Source: Chloroflexi bacterium TSY (lineage in GTDB: Bacteria > Chloroflexota > Anaerolineae > Caldilineales > Caldilineaceae). From it: 14,003 nucleotides of DNA. Position numbers and translations under genes: made by a program. The stretch covers positions 1-14,003 of the forward strand of contig JAHBNG010000191.1 of NCBI GenBank assembly GCA_019217005.1, in the 5' to 3' direction. How positions within the stretch are numbered: position 1 is the stretch's first letter; every line of letters starts with the position of its first letter. Positions 1-8,067 of the stretch are shown here, piece after piece. The notes beneath the pieces were generated by a model, which saw nothing but the letters and a program-made list of their open reading frames with translations, had not been told where the DNA came from and did not search any database.

Positions 1-159
1 AAGCCCAATTTCTAGTTCAAGTCTGTTTCTAATCTTGTTTGCACCATCTAAGGAGCGGGAATTAAATTGAGCTGTAAACTTATATGGCCATCAGTGCCTT
101 TGAAGCTGAACCGAACCTCACGGCTTTATTTCCGGTTCAGCTCTAATGACAGAAAACTA
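1..159. other. Left edge, no gene seen; holds a hairpin
   Basis: I see no convincing coding sequence here. The only structure is a perfect 10-bp inverted repeat, AGCTGAACCG at 104-113 and CGGTTCAGCT at 133-142, with a 19-nt loop. It lies just past the stop codon of the broken sulfotransferase gene, which reads leftward. There is no clear T-run after it on that strand, so it is at best an imperfect terminator. Confidence 0.5.
104..142 (-). terminator. Hairpin downstream of the broken sulfotransferase
   Basis: Perfect 10-bp stem (104-113 with 133-142) and 19-nt loop, about 18 bp beyond the TAG stop at 160-162 on the minus strand. Position suggests a transcription end. The missing U-tract argues against a classical intrinsic terminator. 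Confidence 0.35.
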
Positions 160-755
160 CTACCAGGCATAGTTAAAGTGCGATTTCCTGGCAAAATCCT
201 GGGCAATCTTTATCGCGTTCATCAAGTACATCTCGATAGCTCCGCCTGTCCTTTCTATAGTGATTGCGTAGTGGGAGCGATGGTTTTGTTCCAATCCTAT
301 GCGCTGATAGATATCATCCATAGCGTAATGTAGCTCCTCGTACTTATAGACGGTATCAACCACGATCTCCCAGAGAACGTGTAGAGGTTGAACTGCACTG
401 TATTTGTTTCGCCAGACTGGATAAATTCTGATATTGATGGGCGAGGTGTCTTAGACCTATACCGCCAGTAATAGTACGAAATGACTTTATCCCAAGGGGT
501 TTCGTTCGAAGCAAAACTTGTAATAGTTATTCCATATGTCTGGATTTATATACTTCATGATAAATGTAGCAGCAGCATGGCTAATAGAAGTAAATTCGCT
601 TGCGGCGAAATAGTAAATTCAAAATATCTTGCTTTGAATATTTGTTTGGGAATCCTATAGTTTTGGGAACCTCTAAATCCAACTCTTGTCTCTTGATTTC
701 ATCTTCAGGGTTTATAGGCGTGATCAGGTCTTCTGATCCACAATATTCTGATAAG
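160..755 (-). pseudogene. Sulfotransferase, 3' part, split from its start by ISAzo13-type insertion
   Basis: This is the C-terminal part of a sulfotransferase whose first 24 or so codons lie at 3530-3603, beyond two nested insertion sequences. Reading leftward, the pieces are ALSEYCGSEDLITPINPEDE (near 755-690), SEFTSISHAAATFIMKYI (near 600-540), FCFERNP followed by WDKVISYYYWRY (near 515-450), and DTVYKYEELHYAMDDIYQRI (near 357-300). The last pieces are LPLRNHYRKDRRSYRDVLDE in another frame and IAQDFAR, ending at the TAG at 160-162. FCFERNPWDKVISYYY resembles the 3'-phosphate-binding region of Sulfotransfer_2-type proteins, which move sulfate from PAPS to a sugar or other acceptor. Four or five single-base shifts are needed to join the pieces, several at homopolymers (CCCC/GGG, AAAA, GGAAA, TTT). 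The gene is broken by the insertion whether or not those shifts are real. The family call is firm; the substrate is unknown. Confidence 0.75.
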
Positions 756-777
756 GCTAAACCAAAAAATAATTATA

Positions 778-2259
778 CTTTACTTTCTGGTAAAGGCTTG
801 AGTGACAAAGGGCAAACCGAAAGGGCGGAAAAAGAATCCACCCTGAAAAACGGGATAAAATGTAAAAATAGTGCTCGGCTAGTTTAAGCAGCGGCATTGA
901 GGCGGCGATGAGCGAGAACGCCTTTAGGAAATGGTGTGAAACCGAGGCCTTTTCCGAAAGTCAGGGTCGAGTTGGTCAGGAGTTGGAAAAGAGCACTCGA
1001 GAGAACACGGCGCAGCCTGCCGGGAGTGGATTGAGGCTCTCGATCCCAGTAGCCAGTCGGTATGGGAGGAAGAGAAGCGGCTAAATGGGAAAGAAGATTG
1101 CCAGCCAGCAGCCCCAGTTCAGGTAAGCGGAAACAAGCCTCATCGGCATGAACAAATTGACGATGTAAGCCAATCATCTGCTTGGAAGCCAAGGGGGGAT
1201 GTTCAACAGGCCAGCGTTCCAGGTAGACAAGATAAATGGTTTCAGGCTGCAAAGTCATAACGGTCGCCAAAACCAAAGGTGTGTTGTAGGCCGGATCCTG
1301 AATGACGTAAATCGAGTAGGTACGGTTGGCTGTATCCACCTTGGTTGTTCTGGGGACGAGATTGTGCCATGCTTGATAGCAAATCAGGCGACCACTATAG
1401 AGAAAGCGACCAGACGAGTCCGGAGTTGTAGCCTCGAGTCGCTTTCCCTTATAGCTGAGAGAGCGGACGCACAATATCACCATATTCAGGTGGTCTGCCT
1501 TTTCTTTGCGTTTGGGAACTCATTGCGGCGCACTGTGCAGTTAATGGCTTCCCGCAGGACAAATCGGTCTATGCCGCTTTCTAGCATTTCTCTGATTGTA
1601 AACCCGGCATCGACCACCGCCACTTCGTCTGACTCCAGTGATTTCTTCGTCTCTGTCAGCAGCTTTTTCCGAAACTCACTTTCCTTTGTTCCAACCGTGC
1701 ATCTCATGATTGCCTTGAGCAGTGGCACTCGCTTCCCGCCTATCTCCCCCGAGCTTATCATCACTCCAAAGATGAGCGCGCAATGCCGACGAGCCGTTGA
1801 GTTATAGAGTCGGTTCACTTTCCCTTGCAGCTTCGGTCGCCAGAACCCTGTGATATCTATGCTTTTCACTCGGTACCCTTCTAACTTTTTTGCCTCCCAT
1901 TCCCTTTCCACTTCTTCTTGCCACGACCCAGCAGACTTGTGATATCCCATGATCCATATCGAGCTCCACCAGCTTCGCCGGAGCTCCTCATCTTCAAACC
2001 CGCTTTCTTTCAATGCGCTATGGATTGCTCCTCGACTTTTCAGAAACGACCCATTCAGCATTGCCCACATCAGACGCATTACATTTACGTTTGTTCCCAT
2101 CGGCGTTACTTGCAATACATTCATCAGTACTGCTATAGTTATTTCTGGCGCGGTTAGCATTCCTTCCTCCTTTTTGGGTTCTCTACCTTTAGGATGAACT
2201 GCTAACCGCTTTTTGTCACATTTCTCACCTCATCTCTTTTCTTTTACCAGAAAGTAAAG
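778..2259 (-). mobile_element. DDE insertion sequence, copy 1
   Basis: A complete 1482-bp element. Its ends are perfect 17-bp inverted repeats, CTTTACTTTCTGGTAAA at 778-794 and its complement at 2243-2259. It is flanked by a perfect 5-bp target duplication, TTATA, at 773-777 and 2260-2264. One transposase gene fills it. A second copy in opposite orientation lies at 11645-13223. The target of this copy was the terminal repeat of the ISAzo13-type element, so it is the younger of the two insertions here. Confidence 0.9.
884..2160 (-). pseudogene. DDE transposase of IS copy 1, frameshifted near 1490
   Basis: The gene reads from ATG at 2160, preceded by a strong ribosome binding site (AAGGAGG on the minus strand, 2172-2166), to TAA at 884-886. 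The first 216 or so residues are open and hold the likely first two catalytic Asp residues, in SIDITGFWRPK (about D102) and VAVVDAGFTIREM (about D184). Near 1480-1515 the frame breaks: copy 2 has extra bases at three nearby places (CCC/CCCC, AAAA/AAAAA, and TCTCAG/TCTCGCAG) and reads straight through. The second segment (1483-884) carries VIQDPAYNTPLVLATVMTL, YLERWPVEHPPLASKQM with the probable catalytic Glu, and LPELGLLAGNLLSHLAA. The full protein should be about 425 residues. It cuts and joins the element ends. I do not assign the IS family with certainty; an IS4/IS701-like DDE fold is my best guess. Confidence 0.8.
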
Positions 2260-3461
2260 TTATACGCGAACGAGAGAATGGAGAGGGGGAATAAGGACAA
2301 ACCATTTTTCTAAACCAGGTAAACGTTGGAAGCGTTGTTCCAAACGGTCCATCTCTTTCTGAGTGAGTTTGACGCCGGTCTCATAAAGAGTGGAATTCAG
2401 GTGAACGAAGGGTTGTAGTTGGTTAAAGCGAAAAGAACGGGCAAAATTGAGAACGGTCTCAAGAGAATCGAGAGAGAACCGTTCCAGTGTTTTCAAGATG
2501 GCCCCAAACCCGTTCGATGGGGTTGTATTTACTGTGATAAGGAGGGTAGCAGGCGAGCTGAATAGAGAGACGATAGTGCTCAACAAACTGAGTGAGACGA
2601 TACATAAACTGAGTCCGACGGGTATGATTTTCGGGACCATTGTCCTGATTGATCACGAGGTCTTGACGTGAGGAAAGTGTTCACGTACGCTTTCCCAAAA
2701 TCAATCAGGCAGTCGACAATACAGTCACTCGTCACTTTCGACTGAGTCAAGTAAAGAAAGAGTTCCTTGGTTGAAGGGAGGTAAATGCCAAAGGTGACTT
2801 TCTCGGTCTTCTTATCTTGAAAGTCATGATCGAGCGCTTTGACAACCACTCGACTTATCCCTTCTCTCGAGAAACGGTCAAGTAAAATCGTCGCTTTGGC
2901 ATCCCAAGAGGCGCAGAACCGTCTCGTCTGCATCCGCTTCTTGATTGATCTGATGAATTCTATCAAAGATCGCATCGGTCTCTGGGATCTTTTCACTGGT
3001 TGACTTTTTTGACCCGGTTTGAGCCATAGCCTAACTCATTGAGCTTCAAGCGGATGGCCTCTTCGCCAGGCAATTCCTCATCTGTGTATCCTTTCTGCTC
3101 GATGAGCTGGGTACGCATTTCGGCGGCGGTTAGTCGAGTGTACAATTGGGGTCGAAAGGTGGGATCGGTCTGGCTGAATTGATCGGCGATTTCAACCATA
3201 TCGGCCAGTAAAGTGGGGATATGGTCTTCGGCTTTTGCGACCACGTCGGTGGCTTTGGTCGACATAACAGAAGCCGCCTTCTAGTTCTTCCAGGGCTTTG
3301 GCTATCGTCGCCCGATTCCAGCCCAACTCTCGTTCTGCTTTCGTCGGACTCCCTTCGCATATCGTTTTGACCGTTTGGGCCATGAAGTGCCTTCTTTCGT
3401 ATCCACTTAACATGGCCTTCGTCTCTTTCAAGACTTCAACCATTTCTGGCGAGATTGTCAT
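2260..3461 (-). pseudogene. ISAzo13-family transposase, frameshifted
   Basis: This is the DDE transposase of the surrounding element. The N-terminal segment (3461-3265) reads MTISPEMVEVLKETKAML and has a helix-turn-helix-like stretch, ERELGWNRATIAKALEELEG. The middle (3265-2993) ends LKLNELGYGSNRVKKV, and a frame change at an A-run near 3000 leads to KIPETDAIFDRIHQINQEAD. The catalytic core follows: DAKATILLDRFSREG and VVVKALDHDF (near 2900-2820), SKVTSDCIVDCLIDFG (near 2740-2690), INQDNGPENHTRRTQFMYRL (near 2650-2600) and YPPYHSKYNPIERVWG (near 2555-2500). These carry the expected Asp, Asp and Glu (DAKA, NQDN, NPIE). The tail, TGVKLTQKEMDRLEQRFQRL then PGLEKWF, is typical of the family. Joining the pieces needs about five frame changes (near 3240, 3000, 2910, 2650 and 2480). 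The TAA stop falls exactly where IS copy 1 joins. As written it cannot make a full protein. Confidence 0.85.
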
Positions 3462-3529
3462 TTTTGCTCCTTTTGGAGAGCTAGTTTAACACCTTCTCGC
3501 GTATATTTTATTTTTTGGATTGGCCTTAA

Positions 3530-3603
3530 GCAATCTCAATAGACGTACTGGCTGTTTTTGCGGTTTTAATAAAAATAAATTGATGTCTATATGAAATAAT
3601 CAT
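3530..3603 (-). pseudogene. Sulfotransferase, 5' part
   Basis: This is the first 24-25 codons of the broken sulfotransferase: ATG at 3601-3603, then IISYRHQFIFIKTAKTASTS and IEIA, after which the reading runs into the end of the ISAzo13-type element and a TAA. IKTAKTASTSIEIA is the 5'-phosphosulfate-binding loop expected at the N-terminus of PAPS-dependent sulfotransferases. The next family residues (ALSEYCGSEDLIT) occur at about 755 on the far side of the insertions, which proves the split. The joined reading is one base out of frame at the junction, like other sites in this region. A longer in-frame ATG exists near 3684, but it lies over an IS5-like transposase scrap in another frame, so I prefer 3603. 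Confidence 0.75.
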
Positions 3604-3639
3604 CGGTCTTCTTCGTTTGAATATTCGCTTCAGTATCTC

Positions 3640-3717
3640 TTTGAACCAAACGATTTTTCTTAGCCGGAATAACAGCTTCGGCGTCATTTTGGGCAATAAA
3701 CTCAAGGATTTTGTCGC
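3640..3717 (-). pseudogene. Fragment of an IS5-like transposase
   Basis: On the minus strand from about 3717 a reading frame gives DKILEFIAQNDAEAVIPAKK then NRLVQRD. This matches the stretch of IS5-type DDE transposases where a conserved (Y)DSD..(R)..(I)..G..AVIP..(N)R motif precedes the last catalytic region. Nothing before or after it belongs to the same protein: on one side is the ABC-permease reading, on the other the upstream region of the sulfotransferase. It is a short scar. The motif is short, so confidence is moderate. Confidence 0.5.
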
Positions 3718-4178
3718 GCGCGGGCAAGTACATCCTGAAAGCAAGGATCCTCTAGATGGCTTAGGTCTAGCTTGGTCGCGTGGCGCACCGTATCCAAGTT
3801 AACCTGGAAGCTCAATTCTTGACCAAAGCGTTTGCTCAGGTAGGCCTTCCCTTCTTGAACAGCGCTTTGAACAACCGCGACCAACAGACTGAGTCCGATC
3901 CAGATTCCGATCGGCATGAAGGTATCGAACGTTCCATTTGTCGCCTCTACCACTGCATTAATTGTTTCTCGCCCCACAAGTGCTTGGATGCCAGGCATAA
4001 CAGCAACGATGAGCGAAATGCTTACCAAACCAAATAGGAGCGTGCGTGTATGCATCCAGGCCATATTGAATGCCATGACAGCATTGACGCGTAGCTCGGC
4101 CCAGTTGAACGCGTGTGGGGGCGGCGGATTAAACCTGGCGCGTGCAGATCGATCCACACGAATCTTTCGTTCTTTCAT
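3702..4178 (-). pseudogene. ABC exporter permease, N-terminal part, truncated
   Basis: 158 codons from ATG at 4178 to TGA near 3702. It begins with a basic cytosolic leader, MKERKIRVDRSARARFNPPP, then has two predicted membrane helices, roughly residues 42-68 (TLLFGLVSISLIVAVMPGI) and 88-110 (MPIGIWIGLSLLVAVVQSAV). It ends with LDLSHLEDPCFQDVLARARQ, which matches the N-terminal membrane domain of fused permease-ATPase exporters (about 600 residues), where this 'LD..FEDP.F...L.RAR' motif sits before the third helix. The remaining membrane helices and the whole nucleotide-binding domain are absent. The reading stops where an IS5-like transposase scrap begins, so it was probably cut by an insertion followed by a deletion. 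An intact version would export a lipid, glycan or drug. No function is expected from this remnant. Confidence 0.65.
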
Positions 4179-4635
4179 ATAAGTACAGCATAAACTAGGT
4201 TTTTTGGTATTCTGATCCCTCCCTAATCCTCCCCAATTTGGGTTTAGGGGTGGACAGTTTCTATGCGATGTGGTAAATCAGGCGATTTTTGCGGCAATTT
4301 GAGTCTTGGTTGGCACCAGCGCTGCATAGCTAAAGATGGGATACAGAATCCCATTACTCGGGCAATTTGTGAAAACCCCATCAACTCCAGCAACAACTAG
4401 GCACCGGATAGTCGTTCATGTTGCAGTGGATATCGCGGCAGATTGAGATAGAAAGAGAGTCATTCTAATCTGTACCAAAATCATCTTGGGAAGCGGACTT
4501 TTTGACATTTCCACCAAAGAGGCAATCTCCGGTTCTCAAGTTGACCCGAGTATCGATAGAATTATTACAGTAAAAAGAAGATACGGCGGAGTGCAGACAA
4601 TGGGGCAATGACGCTACGGAATGAACATTGTTCTC

Positions 4636-4665
4636 ATACTGTACTTCGAACTTCTCGAACAGTAT
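4636..4665. repeat. Bulged hairpin
   Basis: ATACTG (4636-4641) pairs with CAGTAT (4660-4665), and TTCGA (4645-4649) pairs with TCGAA (4655-4659), with a 3-nt bulge and 5-nt loop. No T-run follows on either strand. Role unknown; it lies about 165 bp downstream of the GT39 gene. Confidence 0.35.
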
Positions 4666-4721
4666 AACGACTATTCCAAGAAAAGAATATTTCAAAACAC
4701 TAACAAAACAAATATGTTCAT

Positions 4722-4809
4722 CTAAGTGCTTATCCGAAAAGCTCTGTGACAACGCATTCTCACCCGAGAAGGTGGTCGGATTCCCAACCACTTTTCGGAT
4801 AGGTCTAAG
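4722..4809. repeat. 88-bp inverted-repeat unit, MITE-like
   Basis: A perfect 11-bp inverted repeat, TATCCGAAAAG (4731-4741) and CTTTTCGGATA (4791-4801), extends imperfectly outward to CTAAG on the left and CTTAG on the right. Inside is a second stem, GTGGT (4772-4776) with ACCAC (4787-4791). The arrangement fits a tiny non-autonomous element or an IS end-to-end remnant. Because it lies 20 bp past the GT39 stop it could also act as a transcription terminator. I see no clear target duplication. Confidence 0.45.
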
Positions 4810-4829
4810 CAAAATTTGACTTAAACCAC

Positions 4830-6287
4830 CTATCGAACGATCTGATTCAAAAACAGATGTGTGCCACGCGACCAATCTACAAAAAGGTAAAGAGAGCCAC
4901 CACAATAGAGTAAAGCAAGGAGTAGAACCTGCATCATCCGATCGGAAGTCGCTTGTAGTCCATGGGCTGCCAGCAGTGCCAGTGCTGGAAACGAGAGCAT
5001 AAAGTATCGATGATCCGGCAAAGTCAACAGCAAAGGGACCCATATGAGAACGATCCAGGCCAGGATGAACCACTCTGTCCAACCGCGTCTTTTCCAAAAG
5101 GCAACCAATCCCAGCGCCATAATCGGAATCGCGTAGACGCCGAGAGCAGAGGGTAAGCGGGTCAGCAGAGTCTCGAGAGCAACTCGCGTGCCATACTTGA
5201 CACGCAGCCGGAAAAATGAAACCGTATGTTGAATTTTCGGCTTTTTTTCTGCTCGAACCTGAGGAGCTTTTGATGCCGTGTGTCCTTGGGAGGCAGCAAT
5301 CTGTTGCGTAACTTTCTGGGGTCGAGTCATATGACCAGCAAACCAGTTAAGTCGCTCTTGTTGAGCGGCTAATATCCCTTGCGAATAGGCAAATCCAAGC
5401 CAGACAAACAAGATCAGGGTTGCACAAGAGGCAATAATCATCAGTCTGGGAAACGTCTGCATCAGCCTTCTTTGTAAGACAAAATAGCAAAGGACAATCG
5501 GTGCCATAAGCAGCATGGTATATTTTGTCACGAGACCGAAGCCCAAGGCGAAGCCAGCGGCAATCGCCTGTCGATACGATTGATTCCGAAGAGCGATGAC
5601 GCCAAAGTAGAGGCCCAAGAGTGCAAAAAAGGTGACTTGAATATCCAGCATGCTTGTCGTACCAAGCCGCAAGAAGAGAGGAAAAGAGGCCATTGAAACT
5701 GCTGCCAAAACCCCTGTTGTTCGGTTGTAGAATAGACGCCCCAATTGATATGTCAAGACCAGAATACCAATCGCAAAAAGCAACGTCACAATGCGTGCGT
5801 AGACCAAGTTGACCCCAACAAGATCGTAAACAAAACCGTTGATGAGAACCACGAGAGGGGGATGCTGGGCACCAAGCCAACCGAGTTGTGGATATTGATG
5901 AAAGAAGACGCGCAGCCCTTCTTCGGCGATTAATTTGGACGCAGCGTGGGACATTTCCTCATCAAAAGGCCAGATACGTTGGAAGATTGCATAGAGGATG
6001 CCGATCAAGAAAACGCCAATCGATAGTCCGATCATCCATCTGACGGGCCGTCTTGCCGTCTGATCCCGCCACGATGTCAGATGTTGTTGACAACGAGCTG
6101 GCAGAAATAGAACAAAAAGGCCAACGAGCAGCGTATACGCGATGAGAACAGGCACCTTTGTACTATTGGTTGCGCCAGTGAACCACATGGCGCAAAGCCA
6201 ACTCGTCTGCAAAAGCATCATCAAGAGGAGCAGATAAAATGTCAGGCGCTCGCTATTTTGTAATTGGTTTATTTTACGGTGTTCCAT
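4830..6287 (-). CDS. GT39/ArnT-like integral-membrane glycosyltransferase
   Basis: An intact 485-residue multi-pass membrane protein of the PMT_2/ArnT-like group (glycosyltransferase family 39). These enzymes move a sugar from a polyprenyl-phosphate donor to a lipid, glycan or protein on the outer face of the membrane. The first extracytoplasmic loop carries the acidic pair expected for catalysis, RIWPFDEEMSHAASKLI (about residues 104-120), followed by YPQLGWLGAQHPPLVVLI and, later, LGTTSMLDIQVTFFALLGLY. About ten or more hydrophobic segments are spread through the chain; a charged loop (about 325-360, rich in K, Q and A) precedes the last group of helices. The motif LPDHRYFMLSFPALALLAA near the end is typical. 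The start overlaps the end of the GT2 gene by 19 bp, so the two are translationally coupled in one operon. Donor and acceptor cannot be told from sequence. Confidence 0.85.
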   Translation of the reverse strand: MEHRKINQLQNSERLTFYLLLLMMLLQTSWLCAMWFTGATNSTKVPVLIAYTLLVGLFVLFLPARCQQHLTSWRDQTARRPVRWMIGLSIGVFLIGILYAIFQRIWPFDEEMSHAASKLIAEEGLRVFFHQYPQLGWLGAQHPPLVVLINGFVYDLVGVNLVYARIVTLLFAIGILVLTYQLGRLFYNRTTGVLAAVSMASFPLFLRLGTTSMLDIQVTFFALLGLYFGVIALRNQSYRQAIAAGFALGFGLVTKYTMLLMAPIVLCYFVLQRRLMQTFPRLMIIASCATLILFVWLGFAYSQGILAAQQERLNWFAGHMTRPQKVTQQIAASQGHTASKAPQVRAEKKPKIQHTVSFFRLRVKYGTRVALETLLTRLPSALGVYAIPIMALGLVAFWKRRGWTEWFILAWIVLIWVPLLLTLPDHRYFMLSFPALALLAAHGLQATSDRMMQVLLLALLYCGGSLYLFVDWSRGTHLFLNQIVR

Positions 6288-7210
6288 TTATTCGTTTTGC
6301 TCTTTTTTTCTAATACTTCATATTCCGTTCTGACTCCACTTTCCCAGAAAAAACCCAACATATTCGCTACCTGCGAAACAAAAAGCAAGCGTGCTAGCCG
6401 CCAGGTTTGCCACCCTAACCTCCGAGTCCAGGGGTAACGTAATAAGTTGAGATAGAACGAAAATGGTTCTGGCATTAATTGCGGCTGACCGCGCTTGCCC
6501 CGCAACTGATGAAAGTAGAAAGCACCACGACCATAGTTGAAGTGCTGCCGCCAGAAGCTTCGCAGGTTCATTGCGTGTGAATGATAGACAATCAATTCCG
6601 GTGCGTAGGTCATGTTGCGTTCCTCATGCTGCCAGCGGTCGCATAGTTCGCGATCTTCTCCAGCGGCAAATGGAAAATCGGTGTCGAATCCGTTCATCGC
6701 CTTGAAGTGGGTCGCAGGCACTGCCAGATTATTTGATGCAAATAGCGTCGTCTTCTTTGGATCTCGATTGAAATAATCGTAAAGATAATCAATCAATAGC
6801 TGGCTGGCAGTTGCGTAAAGATTATCTGGCAGTGCATTGATGGTGAGTCCACCAATCATTGCATCTGGTTCGTCCTTGATGCGATGTGCTAATTTCGACA
6901 GATAGTCTGGTGCCAGGGCGCAATCATCATCCGTGAAGACCAAATATGTCCCTTTGGCCTTGGCTGCGCCTGTATTGCGGGCCGTAGCGGGTCCAGCGTT
7001 GGGTTGTTGGACGAGGTATATGTTCAGATTGACTTGGAATGTCTCAATGAGTGGATTTATTGAATCTGGACTACCATCATCCACAACGACGACTTCAAAC
7101 TCCTCGACTGGATACGCAAGCCGCGTCAGTGAATCGAGACACTTCTGTAATGCCGCTGGCCGAGAGAAGGTGGGAATGATAATCGAAATAGATGGGAATG
7201 AATTTGTCAT
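6269..7210 (-). CDS. GT2-family glycosyltransferase
   Basis: An intact 313-residue GT-A fold enzyme, cytosolic or membrane-associated. It uses a nucleotide-sugar donor to extend a glycan or load a lipid carrier. Motifs in order: ISIIIPTFSRP at the N-terminus (residues 8-18), VVVDDGSPD (41-49), NAGPATARNTGAAKAKG (71-87), the metal- and donor-binding TDDDC (93-97), ASNNLAVPATHFKAMNGFD (158-176) and the catalytic-base region GEDRELCDRW (184-193). A C-terminal HSHAMNLRSFWRQHFNYGRG stretch (210-229) is common in this subgroup. A hydrophobic segment near 273-290 may anchor it to the membrane. It starts 6 bp after the sulfotransferase stop and overlaps the GT39 start, the middle gene of a three-gene operon. 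All key residues are present; the specificity is unknown. Confidence 0.9.
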   Translation of the reverse strand: MTNSFPSISIIIPTFSRPAALQKCLDSLTRLAYPVEEFEVVVVDDGSPDSINPLIETFQVNLNIYLVQQPNAGPATARNTGAAKAKGTYLVFTDDDCALAPDYLSKLAHRIKDEPDAMIGGLTINALPDNLYATASQLLIDYLYDYFNRDPKKTTLFASNNLAVPATHFKAMNGFDTDFPFAAGEDRELCDRWQHEERNMTYAPELIVYHSHAMNLRSFWRQHFNYGRGAFYFHQLRGKRGQPQLMPEPFSFYLNLLRYPWTRRLGWQTWRLARLLFVSQVANMLGFFWESGVRTEYEVLEKKSKTNKWNTVK

Positions 7211-7216
7211 TTGCTC

Positions 7217-8059
7217 TTAAACAGACCATCCGGCAAATGGCTGACCGGTCAAACCACGCAACCGCGCCATATCATGAAACAGAGCCTCTTGCAGTCGCCG
7301 GCGTAGATTTTCATCTAGAGTGGGTGTAACAACGCGGCGTGAGAAAGGGGTACATAAGAGTTTGATAAGGTAGCGTTGGATGTCAGGATGTTGTGGATGC
7401 AGATGTCGTTCAGAAAATCCTCTTATCATTTGCCCGACTCGATTTAATCGTCTTTTTTGACGAGTCGGGTGCTTTACTTTCTTAAACTTCGAACTATCAA
7501 AAGACGAATCTACCCCTAGAAAATAAAAGACAATTGCCAGCGTTTCTCGCCGCTGCACCTGGAGGGATTCAGTCTGTAGAACCAGGATCTGATCCAATGG
7601 ATAGTACTTTAAGTATTGTTCGAGTTGCATATAGTATTGGCTGCGCAAGACATATTTGTTCTCCTCCAAGTTCTGCAATGCCTCGGGTGGTGACTGCTGT
7701 TCATGGCCGTTTGTATATAGGTGCAGATAGTGAGAAACGATTCGCTCAATTGGGTCACGGACGAGGTAGATGAGTTTGGCGTTGGGAAGCACGTTGTGCA
7801 TACGTTGCGCCACATTTTGGAAGCGTGGATATGCAGTATAATTAGGTGATGCTTCATCCCAAATTTTCCCTTGTCCGCCAAAATGGGTGCAATACCAATC
7901 ACGACCGTACGACCAATTTCGCTCATCTATAAAGAAGTTGAGCTCCTTATGCCGAGACATAAAGATATCAGGGTGCTGATCCAAGTAGTAGTGCAGACTC
8001 GTCGTAGCACACTTCATGGCCCCAATGATGATTAGATTTGGCAGATTGCTTGTGCTCAT
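7217..8059 (-). CDS. PAPS-dependent sulfotransferase
   Basis: An intact 280-residue cytosolic sulfotransferase (Sulfotransfer_1/3 type). The 5'-phosphosulfate loop is at the N-terminus, IIIGAMKCATTSLHYYLDQH (residues 10-29, with the catalytic-type Lys at about 16). The 3'-phosphate motif is KLIYLVRDPIERIVSHYLH (95-113). KELNFFID (38-45) and WDEASPNYTAYP (67-78) are further family signatures of heparan N-deacetylase/sulfotransferase-like and bacterial glycan sulfotransferases. It probably adds sulfate to a sugar made or carried by the neighbouring glycosyltransferases. It is the first gene of the intact operon. The start is ATG at 8059; no clear Shine-Dalgarno sequence precedes it, and a MITE-like element is inserted only 8 nt upstream. 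Lineage and substrate are unknown. Confidence 0.9.
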   Translation of the reverse strand: MSTSNLPNLIIIGAMKCATTSLHYYLDQHPDIFMSRHKELNFFIDERNWSYGRDWYCTHFGGQGKIWDEASPNYTAYPRFQNVAQRMHNVLPNAKLIYLVRDPIERIVSHYLHLYTNGHEQQSPPEALQNLEENKYVLRSQYYMQLEQYLKYYPLDQILVLQTESLQVQRRETLAIVFYFLGVDSSFDSSKFKKVKHPTRQKRRLNRVGQMIRGFSERHLHPQHPDIQRYLIKLLCTPFSRRVVTPTLDENLRRRLQEALFHDMARLRGLTGQPFAGWSV

Positions 8060-8067
8060 AATGCTTA

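Larger units (their letters stand above)
752..3529 (-). mobile_element. ISAzo13-family insertion sequence, interrupted by a second IS
   Basis: The boundaries come from a long imperfect inverted repeat. Read inward, the right end (3529 to 3497) starts TAAGGCCAATCC, then an A-rich stretch, then ATACGCGA. The left end (752-777 continuing at 2265-2269) starts TAAGGCTAAACC, then the same A-rich stretch, then ATACGCGA. I count about 28 of 32 matching positions with one gap. The left repeat is split by IS copy 1 (778-2259 plus its duplicated target). Without that insert the element is about 1.29 kb, a normal size for one transposase gene and its ends. It sits inside a sulfotransferase gene. TTA occurs at both outer junctions, so a 2-3 bp target duplication is possible, but the exact edge is uncertain by a few bases. 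Confidence 0.75.
4179..4829. other. Gene-poor stretch with inverted repeats and a possible transposase remnant
   Basis: No convincing gene is present. A minus-strand reading near 4435-4245 (LLLELMGFSQIARVMGF and later MQRWCQPRLKLPQKSPDL) looks faintly like a helix-turn-helix of a transposase but contains a stop and matches no family I can name. The rest holds a bulged hairpin (4636-4665) and an inverted-repeat unit (4722-4809), listed separately. Confidence 0.4.

Noticed and set aside
600..887. 95-codon plus-strand open reading frame at the left IS end
   Set aside because: It crosses the sulfotransferase fragment (antisense), the ISAzo13 repeat and the IS terminal repeat, so it cannot be one real gene.
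1199..1807. 202-codon plus-strand open reading frame
   Set aside because: It is the antisense of the DDE transposase; the same antisense frame appears over copy 2 (12413-12802). No family resemblance.
884..2160. Programmed ribosomal frameshifting to make the copy 1 transposase from two frames
   Set aside because: Copy 2 carries extra bases at the same place and reads straight through it in one frame, so the break in copy 1 is a loss of bases, not a conserved shift site.
4240..4440. Helix-turn-helix-like reading resembling a transposase N-terminus
   Set aside because: Too short, interrupted by a stop and not matching a named family; mentioned only in the description of the gene-poor stretch.
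4465..5097. 210-codon minus-strand open reading frame
   Set aside because: It overlaps the 3' end of the GT39 gene in another frame and has no recognisable motifs or domain.
5347..5880. 177-codon minus-strand open reading frame
   Set aside because: Out-of-frame shadow inside the GT39 membrane protein gene.
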